Shown: in pieces, positions 1-6,748 of the stretch
Position numbering within the stretch: position 1 is the first letter of the stretch
How the letters are laid out: each line of letters starts with the position of its first letter
Assembly (NCBI GenBank): GCA_003501565.1
Contig: DNPC01000668.1
Location: 1-8,028, forward strand
Direction: 5' to 3'
Source: Planctomycetaceae bacterium
Lineage (GTDB): Bacteria; Planctomycetota; Planctomycetia; Pirellulales; Pirellulaceae
DNA length: 8,028 nucleotides
Notes under the pieces: generated by a model
Told to the model about the DNA's origin: nothing
Seen by the model: only the letters and a program-made list of their open reading frames with translations
Database searches by the model: none
Program-made: the position numbers and the translations under genes

Positions 1-927
1 ATTGCTATGCATCGGACTTGGTTTACCGCGTCGGAAAGCGTCGCGAATTCGCGTCCCAAACCGTCGTGGGAAGGCTGGCAGGGTCTTGTGCTGGTAGATG
101 ATTGGATACACCAAGTGGTCTTGCAGGTGACATCCGATCGGCCGCAGACTCTCGCCCAAGCCGCTGGCTAGCAACAATGCCGGTGAGCCGATCGCGCCAC
201 AAGCAACAATCACCTCGGTGCCAGCAAAGAATCGATGTTCGACTCCGGATCGATCGCGTGTTAAGACGGATCGCACTCTCCAGTCCCTCCCGGCACCGGA
301 ATCTGTATGAATGAGCAGTGCTTCATGACCGGCAAAAATCGAAAGTCGATCCGAAGCGTTGTTGGTTTGCGAGGCAATAGACTGCCCAACATGCGCCCGG
401 GAGCCATCTGCATTTTGAGTAAGTGTGAACGGTCCGCATGTTCCCGGCGTGGCTGAAGCCCACGTTGCCTGCCGAGTCCAGCCAATTTGCTCGGCGACCT
501 CCAAGAAATGTTCACTTGCTAGTTGGAGCTGCTGTAGCCGCCCCAGCGGAAGATCGCTGAAAGGACATTCGGCAGTAAACTTGTCGTCGTTCCACGTGGG
601 GCGTTGCCTAGCCAGTTCGTGGGGCAGCAAATAGATCATCGCATTGGTGGCCCCACACCCGCCAACGAGCTTCCCACGTGGCCAGTTAATGCGCCGGCCA
701 GCTAATTGCGGCTGTGGAACCGTCGCAAAGCCCCAGTCAAACTGGGAACCGTACAGACGGAGGTAGTAGACTGGCACCGAGGTGCGAATGTCACCAGTCG
801 AGGGGCCAGCCTCAACGAGTGCAATAGTTGCATCCGTGTGTAAAGCAAGATACCGGGCGATTAGACAGCCGGCGGAGCCCGCTCCGACGATAACGTAATC
901 AAATTGCTGCGTCTGGGCTCCAGACAT
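1..927 (-). CDS. GMC-family FAD-dependent oxidoreductase, N-terminal part (truncated by window edge)
   Basis: The frame reads open for 309 codons from ATG at 927 to the left edge without a stop, so the C-terminal part lies outside the window. Seen: a beta-alpha-beta dinucleotide fold near the N-terminus with VGAGSAG at residues 14-20 and the acidic strand end LVEAG (37-41); the first GMC signature region PRGKLVGGCGATNAMIY at 83-99; and the second GMC signature GAIGSPALLLASGLG at 244-258, followed by LQDH (268-271). These mark the glucose-methanol-choline oxidoreductase family, whose members oxidise alcohols or related substrates with FAD; full members are about 500-600 residues, so roughly half is present. 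The catalytic C-terminal His/Asn region is not visible. Odd: the first signature has CG where the family usually has SS, and the usual RGxxxDYDxW-like stretch after it is not recognisable. A GAAGG at 937-941 lies 9 bases before the ATG and fits a ribosome site. The start is 71 bases after the ychF stop, so co-transcription is possible. Substrate unknown. Confidence 0.88.
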   Translation of the reverse strand, partial: MSGAQTQQFDYVIVGAGSAGCLIARYLALHTDATIALVEAGPSTGDIRTSVPVYYLRLYGSQFDWGFATVPQPQLAGRRINWPRGKLVGGCGATNAMIYLLPHELARQRPTWNDDKFTAECPFSDLPLGRLQQLQLASEHFLEVAEQIGWTRQATWASATPGTCGPFTLTQNADGSRAHVGQSIASQTNNASDRLSIFAGHEALLIHTDSGAGRDWRVRSVLTRDRSGVEHRFFAGTEVIVACGAIGSPALLLASGLGESLRPIGCHLQDHLVYPIIYQHKTLPAFPRRFGTRIRDAFRRGKPSPMHSN

Positions 928-998
928 GCAGGGGTGCCTTCACGTGCCAGGGTAATCCCAACTGGACTCGTCGCCTCGTCCAAGACCCTTGTGCAGCT

Positions 999-2090
999 CT
1001 AGACGTTGAAGAGGAAGTGGCAAATGTCACCATCTTGCAATACGTAACTCTTGCCCTCGGTGCGCATGCGTCCAGCGGAACGGATCTCTTTCTCGCTCTC
1101 GCATTCTTCGAGGTCTGCCAGCGTATAGACTTCACATCGAATGAAACCGCGTTCGAAATCGGTGTGAATGACTCCGGCACCCTGGGGAGCGGTCGCTCCT
1201 ACCGGCACGGTCCATGCCCGCACCTCTTTCTCGCCAGCGGTAAAGTAACTTTGCAGGCCAAGTGTCCGGTAGGCGGCACGAGCGACGGTCGCCAACGCGG
1301 GTTCTTCTAACCCGACCTCGCTGAGCATCTCAGAACGATCCGGTTCGTCCAGCTCCGCGAGTTCGGCTTCCAGCTTGGCACACACAGGAACGACTTGAGC
1401 GTCCAAGTTTTCAACGGCAGTGCGGAGCTTCTGTGCGAGCTCGCCTTCGCCGTGGATGTCATCTTCATCAACGTTGGCAATGTACAGGATGGGTTTCGCC
1501 GTCATCAAGCCGTACGACTGAATCTCCTTTGCCTCCGCCTCAGGTATCTCCAGACTCCTCAGCGGCAAGTCCTTGTCGAGATGTTCTTGGCAGCGCCGGA
1601 TCGCCGCGACCCGCAGTTTGGCTTCCTTGTCGCCACTGCGCGCGGTGCGTTCCGCTTTGGGCAGCGCATTTTCGAGCGTCTGCATATCTGCCAGCATCAA
1701 TTCGGTTTGAATCGTGTCGACATCTGCGGCCGGATCAACCTTGCCCGAAACGTGCGTCACATCTTCATCTTCGAAGCATCGCACGACTTGAAGAATCGCA
1801 TCAACCTGCCGAATATGACTTAGGAATTTGTTACCAAGTCCTTGTCCCTCGCTGGCACCGGCCACGATGCCTGCGATATCGACCAATTTCAAGCCCGCTG
1901 GAATCACCTTCTTGGGTTTGATGAAGTCCGTGATACGGTCCAGTCGACCGTCCGGGACATTAACGATCCCTTCGTTCGGATCGATCGTGCAGAACGGGTA
2001 GTTCGCTGCCTGAGCCCCCTGCGTGCTCGTCAATGCGTTAAACAGAGTGCTCTTGCCGACGTTAGGCAGACCTACAATTCCAGCTTCCAT
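999..2090 (-). CDS. ychF: Redox-/ribosome-associated P-loop ATPase YchF (OLA1 family)
   Basis: A 363-residue protein of the normal length for YchF/OLA1, a universally conserved cytosolic Obg-like NTPase that binds ATP in preference to GTP and associates with ribosomes. Seen: G1/P-loop GLPNVGKST at residues 7-15, switch II DIAG at 71-74 followed by EGQGLGNKFL (81-90), the NVDE motif at 206-209 where classical GTPases have NKxD (the family hallmark linked to relaxed nucleotide specificity), a coiled-coil-like insert around 120-190, and a C-terminal TGS domain from about 280 to the end, finishing in ICHFLFNV. The ATG at 2090 gives the canonical N-terminus MEAGIVGLPNVG directly before the P-loop, so the start is secure although no clear Shine-Dalgarno sequence precedes it. 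It lies 187 bases after the DUF116-prenyl synthase gene and 71 bases before the GMC gene on the same strand. It is probably a housekeeping gene unrelated to the terpenoid genes. Confidence 0.97.
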   Translation of the reverse strand: MEAGIVGLPNVGKSTLFNALTSTQGAQAANYPFCTIDPNEGIVNVPDGRLDRITDFIKPKKVIPAGLKLVDIAGIVAGASEGQGLGNKFLSHIRQVDAILQVVRCFEDEDVTHVSGKVDPAADVDTIQTELMLADMQTLENALPKAERTARSGDKEAKLRVAAIRRCQEHLDKDLPLRSLEIPEAEAKEIQSYGLMTAKPILYIANVDEDDIHGEGELAQKLRTAVENLDAQVVPVCAKLEAELAELDEPDRSEMLSEVGLEEPALATVARAAYRTLGLQSYFTAGEKEVRAWTVPVGATAPQGAGVIHTDFERGFIRCEVYTLADLEECESEKEIRSAGRMRTEGKSYVLQDGDICHFLFNV

Positions 2091-2183
2091 GATTCCACAA
2101 CAAGATCGGGGGACAAGCTTACGATTTCCAACGCAAGTAATTTATCCTCAGACACCTGTTCCGTGAAGAATGGCTAGCCGATG

Positions 2184-2201
2184 CCTGCCCCGAGCGGCAG
2201 G
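2184..2201. other. Small inverted repeat in the ychF upstream spacer
   Basis: CCTGCC and GGCAGG form a perfect 6-bp stem around a 6-base loop. It lies in the 187-base spacer (2091-2277) between the DUF116-prenyl synthase stop and the ychF start. There is no T-run after it on either strand, so it does not qualify as an intrinsic terminator. It could be a weak RNA hairpin or chance. The rest of the spacer shows no convincing promoter; a GATAAA-like hexamer exists on the minus strand but without a good -35 partner. Confidence 0.3.
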
Positions 2202-2257
2202 AGATAGGCCGTCGATCTAAAGAGACTCCTGAAACAGCCCGCTAATTCAGCTCGGCG

Positions 2258-2271
2258 GCATCCGAGGATGC
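2258..2271 (-). other. Stem-loop just after the terpenoid operon stop codon
   Basis: On the minus strand GCATC, loop CTCG, GATGC form a short 5-bp hairpin with a tetraloop (a sixth C-G pair is possible with a 2-base loop). It begins 6 bases after the TAG stop (2278-2280) of the DUF116-prenyl synthase gene. The position fits a 3'-end stabiliser or a weak terminator, but no U-tract follows, so transcription may well continue towards ychF. The stem is short enough to be chance. Confidence 0.3.
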
Positions 2272-2277
2272 GAAAGA

Positions 2278-4161
2278 CTATCCCGATGTCACAGGCAGTG
2301 AACTAAGCGTATTGACTGGGACGATGGTGGGGCCAGCTGGTTCGTTGCGTTCCAGAACAGTGTCCACAAGATAGAGCAGCAGCCGTTGCATGGCTTCGTT
2401 TTCAATTTTTGCAGCGGCCTCTAATGCTCTGCGCTCGTGCTTTTCAACCAGCAATCTAGCTTGCTCAAACGCGCGTGCCTGCCGGTAGAATCTCCCGACG
2501 CCGGCGATGCGTTCCGCGTCTGACTTAGGACAATCGTCGCTCAACAATCCAAGCAACTCAGCCTGCTCAGCTTCGGAAAGGTTCGCCAGTGCCAGGGCGA
2601 GCAACAATGTTGGGCGTCCGCCCAGCACGTCACCACCCGCAGATAGCTTATTGTGGTTGTCGCCTTCCCAATCGCCCAGGTCGTTTAGGATTTGGAAAGC
2701 CACCCCGATATTGCGGGCGTATTGCTTGATCGGCTCAGCCATCGAACCAATTGGTCCGGCGAGCCGTGCTCCTGTGTAAAGCGCGGCTTCGAATGCGGGC
2801 GACGTCTTCAGGGCGTATACCTTGAGCGCGTCGAGCGGCGTCAACCGTTTGTCACTCTTGTCCCGCCAAAGCAACTCCGCACCCTGGCCTTCGGCTAAAC
2901 AGGTATGGGCACCCGCCAAGCAGTCAAGAATGTCAGACGCAACCGCTGGCCCCAGGGAGGCTGATTCGCGACTAACCATTCGGTAGCCTAAGCCGATCAT
3001 GTAGTCGCCGACGTTGATCGCAGTGGGCAGGCCGTATTTGTGATGCAGCGCAGGCTGGCCATAACGATACTGATCGTCATCTTCGATATCGTCATGAACC
3101 AAGCTCGCCTTATGGAACATCTCGATGCTCATCGCAGCCCGCAGAACCGCATCGGGGTACTGCGCTACGACCTCACCACCATTGGGTAGCGTGGCCTTGC
3201 CATCGGTCAGTGCGTCATACGTCGCGAGAGTCATAAACGGCCTGGAGTATTTCCCACCCCGGCTCACGAAGTCCAGCGAGACTTCTTCAGTGAAGGCGAC
3301 CGGATCGGATTCGCTGGCCGATGAAGAACGCATCGGCGGTGCCAAGCGTCTGAAGGATTCACCCTGGAACAGGTCGCTGGCGCACCGCAGCAAATGAATG
3401 TATGAGCGAGTTTGCTGCACCGGTTCACTGGACTGAGTGCGGATCATTTCCGCCACCCATTCTTCGTCGACGCTTGTATTGCGGCAATCGCTCGAGAGCA
3501 GGGGAACCGCCATGCAGGGAATACCAGCCAGCAAGATCTTATCGATCGCCTTTTCAAGCACGTTCAAGCAGGCGACGCCTACGATCGCGTCAACATACCC
3601 GCTAACAATGATCTTCATCACCACCGGCGAGCCTTCAGCCACCAAGACACGGTACCCCATGTCTTCGGCAATGGTGCGGAAGTCGGCAATGCTGCAGGCA
3701 CCGCATTGCTTACAATTCATTCCGAATTCGTCGTAGTCGGCAGGACAACCTTCGGCGTGTTTCAAGCAATGAGGCAGGAGGAACAGCCGACGCTTGGGAT
3801 CGGTGGCAGCAACTTGATCGCGGTAGAACTCACTGCTGAGCATCACCATCGCCCAGCCAACGTAGCCTTCGCCGAGGCCCTCTTCTTCGAGAAGCTTTCG
3901 AGCGACCGACTCCATTTCGTCTTTGGTCATCGGAATGGAGCGATCGAGCTTCGCAGCCACTTCTCGGCAACGCGTCTTCAGGTGCTCCCGCAGCTCGCGT
4001 GACTCGGGAACTATCTTTAGGTGACTTGTCTTGCGGCGACGGCGTCGTCCCACCGGCGCCTCCGTCCCGTTTGGTCTCTCACCGGAAGTTTCCGTCGTTG
4101 GATCAATCGAAGCTGATGACAATGCAGTCGCTCCCGTAGGTATTCGATCGCCGATCGACAC
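2278..4161 (-). CDS. DUF116 - trans-polyprenyl diphosphate synthase fusion protein
   Basis: A 627-residue two-domain protein. Residues 1-50 are low-complexity and end in a basic run (about 39-44). Residues ~55-240 match DUF116: LLPHCLKH (128-135), then Cys132, 139, 150, 153, 156 in an HC-x6-C-x10-CxxCxxC pattern, VGVAC (194-198), and GIPCMAVPLLSSDC...VD (213-232). DUF116 has no established function known to me; the cysteines suggest a metal or Fe-S site. Residues ~285-605 form an all-alpha prenyltransferase: GGKYSRP (302-308), first Asp-rich motif HDDIEDDD (356-363), KT (452-453), second Asp-rich region FQILNDLGDW (489-498), GGRPTLLLAL. Family chemistry: head-to-tail (1'-4) condensation of IPP with an allylic diphosphate, Mg2+-dependent, cytosolic. 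Deviations: NDxxD for DDxxD in the second motif, RY for RR at 366-367. Ala352 and Ser353 stand at -5/-4 of the first motif, where short-chain enzymes have an aromatic. The start is GTG (4159-4161): an in-frame stop lies upstream with no ATG between. An out-of-frame ATG overlaps it. It follows the cyclase stop by 25 bases, suggesting one operon and coupled translation. Confidence 0.9.
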   Translation of the reverse strand: MSIGDRIPTGATALSSASIDPTTETSGERPNGTEAPVGRRRRRKTSHLKIVPESRELREHLKTRCREVAAKLDRSIPMTKDEMESVARKLLEEEGLGEGYVGWAMVMLSSEFYRDQVAATDPKRRLFLLPHCLKHAEGCPADYDEFGMNCKQCGACSIADFRTIAEDMGYRVLVAEGSPVVMKIIVSGYVDAIVGVACLNVLEKAIDKILLAGIPCMAVPLLSSDCRNTSVDEEWVAEMIRTQSSEPVQQTRSYIHLLRCASDLFQGESFRRLAPPMRSSSASESDPVAFTEEVSLDFVSRGGKYSRPFMTLATYDALTDGKATLPNGGEVVAQYPDAVLRAAMSIEMFHKASLVHDDIEDDDQYRYGQPALHHKYGLPTAINVGDYMIGLGYRMVSRESASLGPAVASDILDCLAGAHTCLAEGQGAELLWRDKSDKRLTPLDALKVYALKTSPAFEAALYTGARLAGPIGSMAEPIKQYARNIGVAFQILNDLGDWEGDNHNKLSAGGDVLGGRPTLLLALALANLSEAEQAELLGLLSDDCPKSDAERIAGVGRFYRQARAFEQARLLVEKHERRALEAAAKIENEAMQRLLLYLVDTVLERNEPAGPTIVPVNTLSSLPVTSG

Positions 4162-4186
4162 ATGATGTTGTGCGCATAAACGGCGT

Positions 4187-6388
4187 TTATTTTTGCGGTT
4201 TCGTTAAGCGATTCTGTTCGCCAGCGTCTGCAGATTCTTCGCCCTGGGCCACCGTCGCCAGCGCCGCCACGCTGAAGATGCTCGGATAAAGCCGCTCGTG
4301 ATACCACAATTTAGCGAAGTAAAACCCGATCGGCCAAGAATGCTCATAGCACTCCGGTCGTGCGTGGTTCGCTAGCCAACTGACGCCTCGTATTATACTT
4401 GGTTTGCCCAGCGGTCGCCTACCGGCCTGAATTTCGAGAAGAGCTAGGGATTCGACGGCCAATGCGGTTTCCTCAGTCGTGCTACAAATTGCGCTGCGGT
4501 CACCAATTTGAATGTCACGATCACTTTGCATTTGAGCGGCTGTGACCGCGGGATATGCAACACTTGAGCCGCCCCCCCAGCCACCATCCGCATTCTGCGA
4601 CTGGACTAAGTACTGCGTACCCGCCACCGCTGCTGGCGAGTCGCCCCACCCCAATTCCGCGTAAGCCAAGAGAACTTTGCTGGTTCCGTAAATTGGATTT
4701 TCCTCGTCCAATTCATCTTGATTGCCGAACCATAGGGGCAGCCAAGAACCGTCGGGCCGCTGCCGTCGCTCAATGTAATCACGACCGCGGGCGATTAGGC
4801 GATCCAACCGCGCTTTAGTGGGTGTGCGCGGATTCGCTGCGGCGACGTTTGAATAGTCCTTCATCGCACTTGAAACCGCGCGCAGGGCATGAGCGGTCAA
4901 GTCAATCCCGCTGCGGTCAAACGGGAGTTGCCCCCAGCCCTTGCAAAACGTTGGCATCCCTCCATCGCTGTTTTGAAGGTCGCATAGCCAAAGCAGCCCG
5001 CCACCGATAGCGGAGTGGACTTCTCGGCGGAGTCGCGACCATTTTGGATCATCAAGGTCAAGGCTCTGAAGGGCAAGAATTGCCCCGGGTGTATCGTCTG
5101 CATCGGGAACGGCACCGGACAAGTCCGTCCACCCCCATCCACCCGGCTGCGCACCAGTGAAAGGATGTGTTTGGGTATGCTGGCAATCGATCAGCCACCT
5201 TACAACGCGGTGTGGGATGCATTGCGGGAAACGTTGTGGGATGCACTCAGGAAAACACTGTGTGCTGGATTCAGAATCGTGCTCGGACACGCAACTCGCT
5301 TGCAGATCCGGTGTACACCTTTCGCTAGACAAGCCAACCGCTAGCTTGTTCTCTCTTCCCAGTGCTACCAGCGACAGGCCGGTAACCCAGGTGGCCAGAT
5401 TGGTGTCGATCGGCCAACTACCGTCTTCGTGATTCGGAATCTGGGTTTGTGGTTGATGGCTGACCGCCCCTTGCTCCCGGCCAGTTTCCCCATCAGCCAC
5501 CAACATGCTGTCGAGCAAGAAACGCAGGCAATTGACGGCGACTGGCAAGTGTGCCAACCCCATACTTGCTAGGTTCATCAGAACAAAACTAGTTAGCGGG
5601 GTTGCTTCCAAATATCCGCCGCTGGCGGGTTGCATTTTTTCGAGAACACGAAGCGTGGGTCTGCGGGCAGCGTTCCTAAGCCCGCGAAGCAGTGGATTGG
5701 CCGAAGGCGCGTGGAAGTGCTGAGCCTGGCCGATCGCCACGAGGGCTGGAATCGCATAGCTCACCACCGGCATTTTTGCCAGGCGATACCAGGATTGCGG
5801 CAGCCAAGCCGCCTCGAACGGTAATGGCGAGATTTTTCGCCAATCGATCATTCCAGCTAGCGCACAATTGCTCATGATCGGAACCACAAACGTCTTGTCT
5901 TTACCGTACCGCTGACGGAGGCCTTCCCAGCCACCTTGGCGTGCTGTGTATTCGGCGGCCGCTTGCGAAGCAGCCAGGTGTTCTTGGTCGAGCGCGGTCA
6001 TCTTTAATGCGGCGCGAACAAGGTAAGTGGTGGCGATATTGGAATGGCTGCGGTCAGTATCCCCGAAACCACCATCAGAATTCTGTTGCGCAACTAGCCA
6101 ACGACTCGCCCGCTGGATCGTATGTGAAAGTAGGTCGGGAACACTCTTGAACTTGCTATGTGCACCGTCGGCGGCGGACGCTTGGCTGTACACCTGCGTG
6201 AACCGCAAGCTGGCGGAAGTGCCGCATTGGCGGACTTGCTCAAGTGCACTGATAGCGGTAGCCGTCGACAGTGCCGAAGTCGACAGCTTGCCTTCCCAGT
6301 GCCCCTCTTCGACGCGCTGCGCGAAAAGGAACTGCTTGGCAGCGCCAAGTGCGGCTTGTACGTCAGGCTGCGTGATTGAAGGAGACAT
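4187..6388 (-). CDS. Class II terpene cyclase, squalene-hopene cyclase superfamily
   Basis: A 733-residue protein with repeated QW-type motifs of the squalene/oxidosqualene cyclase and class II diterpene cyclase fold: QQNSDGGFGD (101-110), EDGSWPIDTN (321-330), LQNSDGGMPTF (471-481), QRPDGSW (543-549), QSQNADGGWGGG (597-607). The catalytic general-acid motif is intact: GWGWTDLSGAVPDADDTPGA spans 417-436, giving DxDD at 429-432 with Asp431 as the expected proton donor. The C-terminal SWPIGFYFAKLWYHERLYPS (684-703) resembles the FYxxY...FP region that ends squalene-hopene cyclases. The family protonates an alkene or epoxide of a linear isoprenoid and closes rings; many members sit on the membrane surface. 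No signal peptide or clear transmembrane helix is seen. Differences from canonical hopene cyclases (about 630 residues): extra length, mostly a Cys-rich insert at ~346-394; DADDTP instead of DVDDTA; no GTGFP before FY. The ATG at 6388 is the first start after an in-frame TGA at 6410-6412; no Shine-Dalgarno sequence is visible. It is upstream of and probably co-transcribed with the prenyl synthase fusion. Substrate may be squalene, a polyprenyl diphosphate or a derivative; not decidable here. Confidence 0.9.
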   Translation of the reverse strand: MSPSITQPDVQAALGAAKQFLFAQRVEEGHWEGKLSTSALSTATAISALEQVRQCGTSASLRFTQVYSQASAADGAHSKFKSVPDLLSHTIQRASRWLVAQQNSDGGFGDTDRSHSNIATTYLVRAALKMTALDQEHLAASQAAAEYTARQGGWEGLRQRYGKDKTFVVPIMSNCALAGMIDWRKISPLPFEAAWLPQSWYRLAKMPVVSYAIPALVAIGQAQHFHAPSANPLLRGLRNAARRPTLRVLEKMQPASGGYLEATPLTSFVLMNLASMGLAHLPVAVNCLRFLLDSMLVADGETGREQGAVSHQPQTQIPNHEDGSWPIDTNLATWVTGLSLVALGRENKLAVGLSSERCTPDLQASCVSEHDSESSTQCFPECIPQRFPQCIPHRVVRWLIDCQHTQTHPFTGAQPGGWGWTDLSGAVPDADDTPGAILALQSLDLDDPKWSRLRREVHSAIGGGLLWLCDLQNSDGGMPTFCKGWGQLPFDRSGIDLTAHALRAVSSAMKDYSNVAAANPRTPTKARLDRLIARGRDYIERRQRPDGSWLPLWFGNQDELDEENPIYGTSKVLLAYAELGWGDSPAAVAGTQYLVQSQNADGGWGGGSSVAYPAVTAAQMQSDRDIQIGDRSAICSTTEETALAVESLALLEIQAGRRPLGKPSIIRGVSWLANHARPECYEHSWPIGFYFAKLWYHERLYPSIFSVAALATVAQGEESADAGEQNRLTKPQK
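5211..5258. repeat. Imperfect 24-base tandem duplication inside the cyclase gene
   Basis: Two adjacent 24-base units (5211-5234 and 5235-5258) both begin TGTGGGATGCA and agree at 18 of 24 positions by eye. Being a multiple of three, the duplication keeps the frame and encodes two similar octapeptides in the protein, CFPECIPQ and RFPQCIPH (residues 378-393). It lies in the Cys-rich insertion just upstream of the catalytic DxDD region. It most likely arose by slippage in a loop that tolerates length change. Confidence 0.75.
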
Positions 6389-6748
6389 AGCGAGTCGCGG
6401 ATTGGTAGTTCACACAGGTTCTCCCCACAGCCGGCACATAAGCTCACCAAGAAGGGCGCTCCCAAGGCCAGGGGCAATGGGAGGGAGCAGACCTCACTCA
6501 GGGTAGGCACTATTTGTGCGACCCGAAGAGTTAACCCCACTGCACTGCAAACAACCTGCTAGGCAATATCGATTTGGCCAGAAATATCTGTAGGGGCCAC
6601 GCGTCCGCCTCGTCGTGGACTCTCCACTGGGAAATCCGAAACAAAAAACGCCGACCAAAAATGGACGGCGTATTATCGTACTCGGTAGGTCGCGGCGGTG
6701 GTGAACCGATAGGGGTACCAGGGCGTTGGATGGGACAGAGCCCCGTTT
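6389..6748. other. 360-base spacer between rpmJ and the cyclase gene
   Basis: No credible gene lies here; the short open frames overlap the terminator or neighbouring genes and resemble nothing. The right half holds the rpmJ terminator (6643-6671). The remaining 254 bases (6389-6642) form the leader and presumed promoter region of the cyclase operon. The best sigma70-like pair on the minus strand is TTGGGA with an 18-base gap to TTATGT, close to the start, and it is too weak to call. No riboswitch or long inverted repeat was recognised. Because the terminator isolates it from rpmJ, the cyclase operon should have its own promoter here. Confidence 0.6.
6643..6671 (-). terminator. Rho-independent terminator downstream of rpmJ
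   Basis: Read on the minus strand, ACGCCGTCCA and TGGTCGGCGT pair around a TTTT loop. This gives a 10-bp stem with one T-T mismatch (6648-6657 with 6662-6671), immediately followed by six T residues (6643-6648 on the plus strand are A). It is a textbook intrinsic terminator. It lies about 77 bases past the rpmJ stop codon and upstream of the cyclase gene, so it should end rpmJ transcripts and insulate the terpenoid operon. With A-rich sequence on one side only, it is oriented for the minus strand. Confidence 0.88.

Noticed and set aside
1395..1921. Two plus-strand open frames of 142 and 162 codons opposite ychF
   Set aside because: ychF is certain on the minus strand; these overlap each other in different frames and look compositional.
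2184..2271. Paired hairpins as an intrinsic terminator of the terpenoid operon
   Set aside because: Both stems are short and neither is followed by a U-tract on the minus strand.
3412..4002. A 196-codon open frame on the plus strand opposite the DUF116 region
   Set aside because: It is antisense to a strongly motif-supported gene, resembles no family, and fits the usual shadow of GC-biased third positions.
4017..4307. A 96-codon minus-strand frame bridging the cyclase/synthase junction, starting inside the cyclase
   Set aside because: It overlaps both genes out of frame; its basic, Arg-rich translation is the shadow of the low-complexity synthase N-terminus.
6389..6450. A possible sigma70 promoter (TTGGGA, 18 bases, TTATGT) for the cyclase operon
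   Set aside because: The match to consensus is poor in both hexamers and could arise by chance, so it is mentioned only in the spacer description.
6094..6540. A 148-codon minus-strand frame overlapping the cyclase start
   Set aside because: It is out of frame with the cyclase, mostly inside its coding region, and shows no domain.
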